Both the position numbers and the translations under genes were made by a program. Below, one piece after another: positions 31,385 through 40,398 of a DNA stretch of 64,000 nucleotides (position 1 is its first letter; the number at the start of each line of letters is the position of its first letter). Source of the stretch: Prorocentrum cordatum. Taxonomy: Eukaryota; Sar; Dinophyceae; Prorocentrales; Prorocentraceae. The stretch spans positions 315,780 to 379,779 of the forward strand of contig CAUYUJ010014752.1 of assembly GCA_963575745.1 (NCBI GenBank), read 5' to 3'. Under the pieces are notes generated by a model. It was not told the DNA's origin. It did no database searches and saw only the letters and a program-made list of their open reading frames with translations.

Positions 31385-32640
31385 GGGTACCAAATGGCAC
31401 TTGGCAACGACAGCGACGCCGACGGCGACAGCGACAACGACGACGACGACGCCGCCGACAACGACTACGACGACACCGACGCCGTCCAACGACTCCAACG
31501 ACTTCGACGACGCCGACAACGACGACGACGACGACGACGACGACGACCGACGACGACGACGACGCCGACGATGACGACGACGACGACGACGACACCGACG
31601 ACGACGACGACGACGACGACGTCAACGACGCCGACGACGACGACGACGGCGGCGACGACGACGACGCCGACGACGACGACGAAGACGACGAAGACGCCGA
31701 CGCCGACGACGACGACGACGACGAAGACGACGACGTCGCCAACGCAGACGACGACGAGGGAGGAGGGAGGGCGGGTACCAAATGGCACTTGGCAACGACA
31801 GCGACGCCGACGGCGACAGCGACAACGACGACGACGACGCCGCCGACAACGACTACGACGACACCGACGCCGTCTCCAACGACTTCGACGACGCCGACGA
31901 CGACGACGACGACGACGACGACCGACGCCGAACGCCGACGACGACGACGATGACAACGACGACGACGATGACGACGCCGACGACGACGACAACGACGACG
32001 CCGACGCCGACGACGGGCAACGACGACGACGATGACGACGCCGACGACGACGACAACGACGACACCGACGACGACGACGACGACGACGTCAACGACGCCG
32101 ACGACGACGACGACGGCGGCGACGACGACGACGCCGACGACGACGAAGACGACGAAGACGCCGACGCCGACGACGACGACGAAGACGACGACGACGACGA
32201 CGACGTCGCCAACGCAGACGACGACGAGGGAGGAGGGAGGACGACGACGGCGACAACGACGACAACGACGACAACGACGAGGGAGGAGGGAGACGATGAC
32301 GACGCGAACGACGAAGAAGGAGGAAGGACGGCGACGCCGACGACGACTACGACGAGGGAGGAGGGAAGACGACGACGACGACAACGACGACGACGACGAC
32401 AACGACGAAATAGGAGGGACGACGACGAGACGCCGACGACGGACGACGACGACAACGAGGGAGGAGGAGCAAGGACGACCACGGCGATAACGACGACGGA
32501 AACGACCACGACTCCAAAGAGGACGACGACGACGAACACGAGAAAAGACAGAGGACGACGTAGGCGACGACGACGACGACGACGCGGGAGGAGGGAGGAC
32601 GACGACGACGACGACGCAAGAGCGCGCGCGCACACGCTTT
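31385..32640. repeat. GAC-rich array with 388-bp duplication
   Basis: About 1.25 kb of ACGACGACGCCGACG-type sequence. GGGTACCAAATGGCACTTGG followed by the same array starts at about 31385 and again at 31773, so a block of about 388 bp is duplicated. Poly-Asp, Thr, Val, Ser and Arg frames are artefacts. Confidence 0.9.
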
Positions 32641-33085
32641 TGCTGAAAATCCGTGATGCGAAACCTTGTGTTTTTGTATGTTTTTTGGACACACGATTTT
32701 GAAATCCTTCCGAAACCTATGGGTTTTGAAGGTTTTCGGCATACGCGCGCGACGACGCGCGCGTCTGCACTTCTTCTTGTTTTTTGCAGAGGATTCTCGC
32801 GACGGCACACGCGCAAGGGCGTTCGACAGACTTCGACATGCGCGCGCGAAGCCCGTTAAAGTGCATTTTGTGAAAATATTGAAAAACCTATGGTTTTCTT
32901 AAGATTTCGCAAGGGCTCGCGCGGGAGCTTTTTTAGCAAATCAGTGTTGCTTTGGAAACTCGATTGCGAAATCCTTCCGGCACCGAAGGTTTTTGAAGGA
33001 TTTCGGCATGCGCGCGCGACGACACGCGCGTGTGCACTTCGTTTCATTTTTTGCAAGGGATTCGCGAAAAAGTCTTATGTTAGAA
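32640..33085. repeat. Tandem units with GCGCGCGACGACGCGCGCG palindromes
   Basis: A unit containing GAAATCCTTCCG, GTTTTTGAAGGNTTTCGGCAT, GCGCGCGACGACNCGCGCG and TGCACTTC occurs at about 32695 and 32965, with a diverged copy near 32835. The GCGCGCGAC(G/A)ACGCGCGCG-type blocks are near-palindromic. Non-coding. Confidence 0.7.
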
Positions 33086-34260
33086 CAAAGACTGTCACCG
33101 CATAGTGTTTTTTTACAAGGGAACCTCAGGGGGGGGATACTGGCCCCCTGGGATAGTGTAAATTCATATTTAGGATGGACATATGGTCATAATCATATAT
33201 GATTTACATACCCGAAAGGGGGGGCGATAACGCTGGGGGGGGGTAGAGTCTATTTTCTTTTTAAAAAGGAGAATAAAGGGGTCGTCCCCTGAGACCATAT
33301 TTGGGTTTTTTCCAGGCTGTTCTGGAAGCACGCCGTCGCCTGGGGCAATCGAGGGTCACGCGCTAGAGTCCTCGCTATAATCATGGGCTCAGGCTGCCGA
33401 CAGCTCACAAGGTGATTGGGAGAAGGAGAATACAAGTACGAGGGGGAGAAGGAAGACATGATGAGGCGGAGGAGGAGGAGGAGGAGGGGGAGGAGGAGGA
33501 GGAGGAGGAGGAGGAGGAGGAGGAGGAGGAGGAGGATGAGGGAGATGATGAGGAGGCGAAGGGAGGCGGAGGGAGAGTGGCAGGATCAGGCCCGGAACCC
33601 CGTGCTGCTCCTCTGAACCATCCTGGGGCAACACTGGGGCCTGATATTGGCAGCACCTTGAGGCACCTTGCGGGTCAAGGCCTTACTGGGCGCTGCTGTG
33701 GTCTCTGGGGGCCCCCGTGAAGGCCAGATGGGGCTCGCGGTGGCCACGTCGATCCGATCGATCCGCTTCGACATCGGCTCTGGCCGGCCCGATTCGATTC
33801 GATTCAGATTTTCGGGCGATCCGATGCGGCCTGGTGCTTGCATGACGCTGGTTATGCGCCCTGGCGCCGCCGATTCGATTCGATTCCGACTCCGAGCCGG
33901 TGCGGTCCGATTCGAACACATTCCGGTTCGATTCGGTTTACCCGTTCGATGCTGATTGATCTTGGGCTCGCTTGTGCTCCCTGCGCCCACTCGGGCTCCT
34001 CGCACGGACGTCTCGGACCATGCCGATTGCTGCTGGACGGTTTTCCGAGGAATGACACGACGTAGCACACCGCAGTTGCGGATACGAGTGAGAGGGCGGC
34101 GGGGACGTCGGCAGTCTGCGAAGCTCTGAAGAAGCTCGCCGCCCAGCTTCTACAAATCATGCAGTGAGCCCGCCGGAGCCGCCGATTTTATCAATTTAAA
34201 GCAAAGTGGGTGGGTCCGAGGCTGGGTCGGAGGGTGGGTCGGTGGTGGGTCGCGGGCCCG
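33086..34260. other. Spacer with GGA tract and CGATTCGATTC patches
   Basis: (GGA)n covers about 33460-33540. CGATTCGATTC motifs cluster at 33790-33960. Frames at 33586-34160 show no recognised domain. Confidence 0.4.
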
Positions 34261-34269
34261 GTCGCGGGT

Positions 34270-37200
34270 GGGTATCGTAGTCCGTCGTGGGTGCATCTTG
34301 GGCCGTCTTGGAGGCATCCTGGGGCCAAGCTGTCTTAGAGGCCATCTTGGCCATCTTGGAGGCATCTTGGGGTCCATCTTCGGCTCTTTGAGCGGTCTTG
34401 AGAGCCATCTTGAGCCGTCTTGGGCGGACCTTTCTGAGAATTGCGCGCCTTCAGGTCCCTTCTGGGTGGCCGGCGGGACGGGCCGAAGCCCCAGGACGAG
34501 TTCTTTGGGAAAAATAACCAAAACCAAACCGTAAGAAGTCTAGCACGCCGGGCACCCCTGTTGGCGGCGGATCGAAGACGCCTACGGCGAACCACCGCCG
34601 CCCCCTGCCTTTTTGGAAGCGCCTATGTGGCCGAACGTTGAGGCCAGACCTGCCAAGCCATCGGACCATGTGTTCCCCGAATCGGTTTGGAAAGCCTTCG
34701 GGGAACACGTGGGCATCTTGAAGGTCATCTTGGCCGTCGTGGAGGCCTCTTGGGCGATCTTTCGGCGATCTCTGGGGGCTCTTGGGCCGTCTCGGGCCGT
34801 CGGAAGGCCGGAAAGAAGGAAATCTCAAGATGCGTCGAAACCTATGGAAAATCAATGTTTTTGGCCTCTTATGGCCTTCCTGGAGGCCCTCTTGGGGGCC
34901 TCTTGGGCCGTCTTGGGCCAGCTTCGAGCCAACTTCGGCCATCTTGGTGGGTTCCTGGCACGTCTGACGCCGTCGGGAGCCGCGCTTCGGGGCCGTCTTG
35001 GAGGCCATCTTGGGCGTCTTGGAGGCCATCTTGGGCGTGTTGGAGGCCTCTTGGGCCGTCTTGGGGCCCTCTTGGGGCTATCTTGGAGGCCACTTGGGCT
35101 GTCATGGGGCCCTCTTGGAGGCCTCTTGGGTGCTGTTGGGGCGATGTTGGGGACCTCATGGGTCGTCTGGGGCCGTCGGAGAGCTGAAAAGAAGAACATG
35201 CCAAAATCCTTCGAAAACCTTAGGAAAATCAATGATTTTAACCTATTCGGGCCTTCCTGGAGGGCGTCTTGGAGAGCTCTTGGGCCGTCTTGGAGGCCTT
35301 TTGCCGGCCTTTTGGGCCGTCTTAGACCATCTTGAGGCCATCTTGGACCGTCTTGGGTGCATCTTGGAGCCATCTTACCCGTCTTGGAGGCCATCTTGGC
35401 CGTCTTGGAGGCATCTTGGAGGCCATCTTGGGCCATCTTGGCCGTCTTGGAGGCCATCTTGGGCGTCTTGGAGGCCTCTTGGGCCGTCTTGAGGCCCTCT
35501 TGGGGCCTTCTTGGGGGCCTCTTGGGCCGTCATGGGGCCATCTTGGAGGCCTCTTGGGTGCTGTTGGGGCGATGTTGGGGACCTCTTGGGCCGTCTTGGG
35601 CCGTCGGAGAGCTGAAAAGAAGAACATGCCAAAATCCTTGAAAAACCTTAGGAAAATCAATGATTTTAACCTATTCGGGCCTTCCTGGAGGGCGTCTTGG
35701 AGGGCTCTTGGGCCGTCTTGGAGGCCTTTTGCGGGCCTTTTGGGCCGTCTTAGACCATCTTGAGGCCATCTTGGGCCGTCTTGGGTGCATCTTGGAGCCA
35801 TCTTACCCGTCTTGGAGGCCATCTTGGCCGTCTTGGAAGCATCTTGGAGGCCATCTTGGGCCATCTTGGCCGTCTTGGAGGCCATCTTGGGCCAAGTTGG
35901 GGCAACAAAGGCATTGACAGATGGATTTTCGGAAACTTGCGGGTGGCCGGCGGGACGGGCCGAAGCCCACTGGGGAGTTCTTTTAGAAAAAGAACCAAAA
36001 CCAAAACCTGAAACATCCAGCACGCCGTGCACCCCTGTGGCAAGACCACAGGGGGCGGCGGATCGAAGACGCCTACGGCGAATCACCGCCGCCCCCTGCC
36101 TTTTTGGAAGCGCCTATGTGGCCGAACGTTGAGGCCAGACCTGCCAAGCTATCGGACCACGTGTTCCCCGAATCGGTTTGGAAAGCCTTCGGGGAACACG
36201 TGGGCATCTTGAAGGTCATCTTGGCCGTCTTGGAGGCCTCTTGGGCAAGCTTTGGGCGATCTTTGGGGCTTTTTGGGCCGTCTCGGGCCAGCTTCGAGCC
36301 AACTTCGGCCATCTTGGTGGGTTCCTGGCACGTCTGAAGCCGTCGGAAGCCGTTTGGGGGGCCTCTATGGGCCGACTTGGGGCCCGCTTGGAATGCTCCA
36401 GGGCCGTCTTGGAGGCCATCTTGGGCGTCTGGGAGGCCATCTTGGGCGTGTTGGAGGCCTCTTGGGCCCTCTTGGGGCCCTCTAGGGGCCATCTTGGAGG
36501 CCACTTGGGCCATCATGGGGCTCTCTTGGGGGCCTCTTGGGCGATCTTGGGGGCTTCTTGGGCCGTCTCGAGCCGTCGGAGAGCCGAAAAGGCGCAAATG
36601 CCAGAATCCTTCAAAAACCAAGGAAAAATCAATGATTTTGGCCTCTTCGGACTCTCCTGGAGGACCTCTTGGAGGCCTCTTGGGCCGTCTGGGAGGCCTC
36701 TGGGGGGCCTCTTGGGCCGTCTTGGGCCGTCTTGGACTCTCTTGGGCCGTTTTGGAGGCCGTCTTGGACCATCTCGGGCGGACTTGGAGGCCATCTTGGG
36801 CCATCTTCGCGATTTTTTGAGGATGTCCCGAGCGTTGAGGATGTCCCGAGCGAAACGGCCGTTTTTTTGAGGATTTTTTTCCGGATTGAGGTCCTTTCGG
36901 CTTCCTCCCGGGACCCCGGCGGGACGTGCCGGAGCCCACTGGGGGAGTTCTTTTGGAAAAAGAACCAAAACCAAAACCTGAAACATCCAGCACGCCGTGC
37001 ACCCCTGCAAGCAGGGGGCGGCGGATCTAGTGGCTTGCGGCCCATCCCGCCACCGTGCCTGGGTTGTGGGTCAGAGTCCTCAGGGATGCTTCTTCGGGTC
37101 TTTGGGGAGCGCTGTCGGGTGCCTTTTGGGAGTGGGAGCTTCTGCGGGGCCTCTTGGGCGCCTCTTGGGGGCCTCGTAGGGCTCCTGCCTCTTCGGGGCT

Positions 37201-37470
37201 CTTGGCGGCCTTTTGGGGGCCTCTTAGGGCCTCTTGGGAGCCTCCCGGAGCCGAGAGCTACAAATGTCTATTCGGGTCCCCCGTCGGGGCCCCCTCTTAG
37301 AGCCGTTTTGGGGGCCTCTTGGACCGTCTTGGGCGCCTCTTGGGCCGTTTTGGGGCCATCTTGGGCAGTTTTTGGGACCCTCTTGGAGGTCTCTTGGGCC
37401 GTCTTGGGGCGATCTTGGGGGCCTCTTGGGCCGTCCTGGAGCGTCGGGAGTCCGAACATGTGAGAAAGCC
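34270..37470. repeat. CTTGGG super-array 2 with ~400-bp higher-order period
   Basis: Same satellite as 27180-29640. The CCGTCGGA...CAAAATCCTT core recurs at about 34797, 35172, 35605 and 36572. A segment with TGTGGCCGAACGTTGAGGCC and GAATCGGTTTGGAAAGCCTT recurs at 27543, 34624 and 36117 with only a few differences. The units around 35172 and 35605 are almost identical, so local duplication is recent. Confidence 0.85.
36049..36098. repeat. Hairpin cassette, copy 3
   Basis: CAGGGGGCGGCGG (36049-36061) and CCGCCGCCCCCTG (36086-36098) are perfect 13-bp arms, with the same 24-nt loop as 27490-27513, followed by CCTTTTTGGAAG. Confidence 0.85.
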
Positions 37471-37479
37471 AAAATTTTT

Positions 37480-38010
37480 CAAAAGTGCCCCAGGAGCGCC
37501 CCAAGAAGGGCCCCGAGCGGTCCCCATGAGGGCCCAAGAGCGAGGAACAATTGGTGGCAGGTTCCAAAATAGCCCCAAGGCCACCCAAGATGGTCCAGAA
37601 CAGCCCGCCAATGAAGCCACAAGAGGCCCCCAAGAAGCCATAACCAATTCGCTGGCCCAACGAGACACGGGCGTGCTAGATCCTACAGGTGTGTAGCTCA
37701 AGTCAAAAGGAGAGGGTCTGCGGGCGGACCTCACTGGGGCCCAAGACTGCGCCAACAGCCTCCGACAGCCCCCGAAGAGCGCGGGTCAATGCGTGTCACT
37801 CCCCATGCTGGCCCCATGTTGGTCTCAAGATGACCCCATGGCGCCAAGAATCCTCCAAGTTTGCCCAAGATGCTTCCAAGACGACCCAAGATGGCCTAAA
37901 CATGGCCTCGAGACTGCACGAGACGGCTCCCAGACGGCCCCAGATGGTTTCAATGCAGCCCCAGAGGCCTCCGATGCGGCCTAGGAGGGTTCCAAGAGGG
38001 CATTCGTGAG
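37480..38010. repeat. CTTGGG-type array in opposite orientation
   Basis: From about 37480 the complementary motif appears (CCCCAAGAAGGCC, GGCCCAAGA, TTCCAAGACGACCCAAGATGG), so it faces the array that ends at 37470. The strand switch makes a large imperfect inverted repeat. Confidence 0.7.
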
Positions 38011-38420
38011 GGCCCGAAGATGCCGAGATCATCGATCTGCCTTTGGCTCTTGAGCGGTTTCTGTTCTTGCACGTTCGGGCCTCCAACGGACGAAAGCTGA
38101 CCCCGAGGCCTCCAGGATCTTCGGGTGTGGACAGACCTCCTACCCTGACACGTCGATTCAGGAATTGGCCGTTTTCGGTTTGCGAGAGGGCGTCGGGGCC
38201 GCCATCTTTGCGGGTCCAGGTCCGTCGGATTCGGTCCAAGGCCGCTTTCACTAAGGGGAGGTCTACTAGGGGGAGGTTTTTGTCCACCGCCGAGATGTCC
38301 CCAGGACACCAGGAGGCCCCCGAGAGCCTGCAGTGGCGGGGCACTGGCCAATCACTGTCCAGCTCGGGCGATCGAGGGTCATGCGCTGGAATCCTCGTGC
38401 TGAGCGGCCCCAGACTCTCA

Positions 38421-38592
38421 CCGCCGACCAAGCCACCCCAGCCCAACCCGAAGGCCTCAATGTGCCCTCCGTTTCCAGTGTGGGGGGGTCGGGGAACACT
38501 GGAAAAACAGGTGGAACCCGTACCACCCCCAACCCGAAATTCGAGTCAAATTCGGGTCTTCGGGTTGGGTCGGGGTGGTTTGGTAGGTAGTC
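38421..38592 (+). mobile_element. Non-autonomous TIR element (MITE), copy 2
   Basis: Second copy of the element at 10000-10167, sharing CAACCCGAAGGCCTCAAT, TTTCCAGT, CAACCCGAAATTCG and TTCGGGTTGGGT. It is flanked by an exact 9-bp direct repeat AGACTCTCA (38412-38420 and 38593-38601). About 30-bp terminal inverted repeats and a 9-bp duplication would suit a Mutator-like family; this is inference from two copies. Confidence 0.8.
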
Positions 38593-38779
38593 AGACTCTC
38601 AGGACCTCTGTGATGCCCCTCGCAGCTGTGCTGACCGGGGTGCCGGCGTGATGCAGGTTATTTTTTGTCGAGGGGCCAGCGAGAACTTTGCTCAAGAGAT
38701 CCTCACCATTCGGACTTCGAAGTGTTCAAAGCATTGGCAGGTCAGGATTCGGGACGTGCGCGGGGTGCTCCTTGTTCCA

Positions 38780-39320
38780 GCCCGCGTGGCCCGAGGCATC
38801 CTCGTAACCCTGGGCTCCAAGATGCCGCGCGAGCGGTGGTCCAGCCCATGTCGCCTGAGACATCTTCGCAGCTTTGGGTTCCGAGATGCCGTACGCGAGG
38901 CGGTCCAGCCCGATTCGCCCGAGGCATCAACGCATCTCTGGACTCCACGATACGTGCGCGAGGCGCTCTGTCCCGTGTCGCCCGACTCTGGGCTCCGAGA
39001 TACCATGCGTGCGCGAGGTGGTTCGGCCCGTTTCACCACAGACATCCTCGCAAATCTTGGCCTCGAGATGCTGCGCGCGAGGTGGTCTGGCCCGTTTCAC
39101 CCCGAGACATCCTCGCAAATCTGGGTTCTGAGACGCCGCGCGCGAAGAGCTCTAGCCCGTTTTGCCTGAGACATCTTCGCATTTCTGGGTTCCGAGATGC
39201 CGGGCGTGAGGTTTTCTGGCACGTTTCACCACAGAGCCTCTCGCAGGTCTGGGCGCCGAGATGCCGCGCCAGAAGCGTTCTTGCCCGTCTCGCCCAAGAC
39301 ATCCCTGCAGCCCTGATCTC
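38780..39320. repeat. Degenerate 62-68-bp tandem repeat
   Basis: About eight units, each with GAGATGCCGCGCGCGAGG-like, GTGGTC(C/T)GGCCCGTTTC and GACATC(T/C)TCGCA blocks, for example at about 38818, 38884, 39066, 39128, 39196 and 39258. Non-coding. 39321-39715 holds a GGAGGAGGC patch and no gene. Confidence 0.75.
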
Positions 39321-39719
39321 CAGGAGGAGGGAGGAGGCAGGAGAAGAGGGAGGAGGCGGCTTTCGGCTGGAACGAGATTGTTCTTAACTGACCTATTTGA
39401 AAACACTTGTACTGTCAACTTGTGCTTTGGGAGGAGGCGGTCGGGGTGCCCCTGGCCCATGGGAAGTAGTCAGCGCTAAGGCGAGAGCGCGTTTCCCAGA
39501 TCAAGTTTACAGACGCCCCAGAGCGGAAGCGCCATACCTGAGTAAAAACAGATGACGATTGGAGCAAGTTTGCGATGATGAGGGTCGATGGAGGAGGGAG
39601 ATTGGGGCAGAAGACAGGAAGAAGGGAGGAATATTAGAGGAAGGAGGCAATGGGAATGAGAGATCACTGGAGGGCGGAGGGAGGCGGGGCCAGGACTAAC
39701 GACATGTGTGAACACGCTG

Positions 39720-40017
39720 TTCTTGTCGAGTTCTGCTAGGAGGGCCCCAGGCGCCGCTGGCCTGAAGAAGGAGGTATCTGGTGACGATGTCACAACGTGT
39801 GGGCAAATTGTGGGGAAGTCTCCGGCGGGAGCGCCATGCTTGAATGATGAATGAGGCAGTTCCGAGCGAGAGCGCCTTGGACTGGAGGATTGGAGAAGAG
39901 AAGAGGATTGGATGAAGGACGAAGGAGGAACGACGAGCGCGAGGTGGATACCAGCAGCAGGACCAGGCACGTCGAGAGCCCACTTAGCAGACCAAAAGCC
40001 CACTTAGCAGGAACACG
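39720..40017 (-). repeat. Intron-4 inverted repeat, right copy
   Basis: Inverted counterpart of 24159-24450. Its outer end (CTTAGCAGGAACACG on plus, 40003-40017) contains the acceptor proposed for exon 5, so the splice site itself may come from the element. Confidence 0.7.
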
Positions 40018-40258
40018 ATTTGAGGGCAGCCTGCCAGAGTTCACCGTCGTGTGCTCCACCAACGAGAACTGTCCAGCCGGCCGGCCGCTGGGCCAGTGCG
40101 AGGCGCCGCGCGAGGGCCTGGCGTGCGACAAGTGCCCCGTCGGCTTCTACGACGACGGCGAGGGCCAGTGCATGGAGTGCGGCAGCGGCACTGGCGTCGC
40201 GCCCGTCGTGGCCTGCCTGGTGGTCGCGGCGGGGCTCACCGTGGTGTTCAGCGGGGGG
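40011..40258 (+). CDS. Nucleotidase-TIR receptor, exon 5 (last Cys-rich repeat and first membrane segment)
   Basis: Reads FEGSLPEFTVVCSTNENCPA, then CDKCPVGFYDDG, CMECGSG and a hydrophobic segment APVVACLVVAAGLTVVFSG. This matches the end of an extracellular Cys-rich region running into a membrane anchor. Acceptor at 40010 (GCAG^GAAC) follows the AG^G rule. The end at 40258 uses a GA donor in phase 0, matching exon 6. Confidence 0.75.
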
Positions 40259-40269
40259 GAGGGGTACCG

Positions 40270-40370
40270 ATACCGCTGCTCGTCCTGGAGAGCTCTCGTC
40301 GTCACGACTGGATTCGCCTCGAAATTTTGGTCAGGCCGCACCCCAGGAGAGTTCCGGGAAGTAGCGGTAT
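40270..40370 (+). mobile_element. Small TIR element filling intron 5
   Basis: Intron 5 (40259-40398, 140 bp) contains a 101-bp element with 8-bp ends ATACCGCT and AGCGGTAT that are exact reverse complements. An inverted, diverged copy lies at 23994-24095. The intron 3 hairpin also carries CGGTATA/TATACCG near its ends. Consistent with one family of intron-forming elements. Confidence 0.65.
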
Positions 40371-40398
40371 AGGTGTAGGTATTTTTTCGTCCCCCCAG

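Larger units (their letters stand above)
23847..40010 (+). other. Receptor intron 4, about 16 kb
   Basis: The Cys-rich ectodomain stops near 23846 and resumes at 40011 in the same style (CSTNENCPAG), so both parts are taken as one gene. The intron begins with a hairpin, then holds a minus-strand retroelement fragment, CTTGGG arrays, a 77-bp minisatellite and GAC arrays. Segments 23994-24095 and 24159-24450 recur inverted at 40270-40370 and 39720-40017. Alternative: two genes, the first truncated. Confidence 0.55.

Noticed and set aside
31179-32816. 545-codon minus-strand frame of Val/Arg/Ser runs
   Set aside because: It is produced by the GAC/GTC triplet array; all frames of the array are open and of simple composition.
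36086-36110. Rho-independent-type terminator (GC hairpin plus CCTTTTT)
   Set aside because: This is a eukaryotic genome and the hairpin recurs inside satellite without an upstream gene.
27180-37470. Pro/Lys/Gln/Ala-rich repeat proteins on the minus strand
   Set aside because: Overlapping open frames in several phases on both strands follow the CTTGGG satellite period; conserved cores do not keep one frame.
40051-40398. Upstream extension of the TIR exon frame through 40051-40398
   Set aside because: This frame gives Arg-rich sequence without Cys pattern. The other frame gives the Cys-rich repeat and membrane segment, so an intron at 40259-40398 explains the switch.
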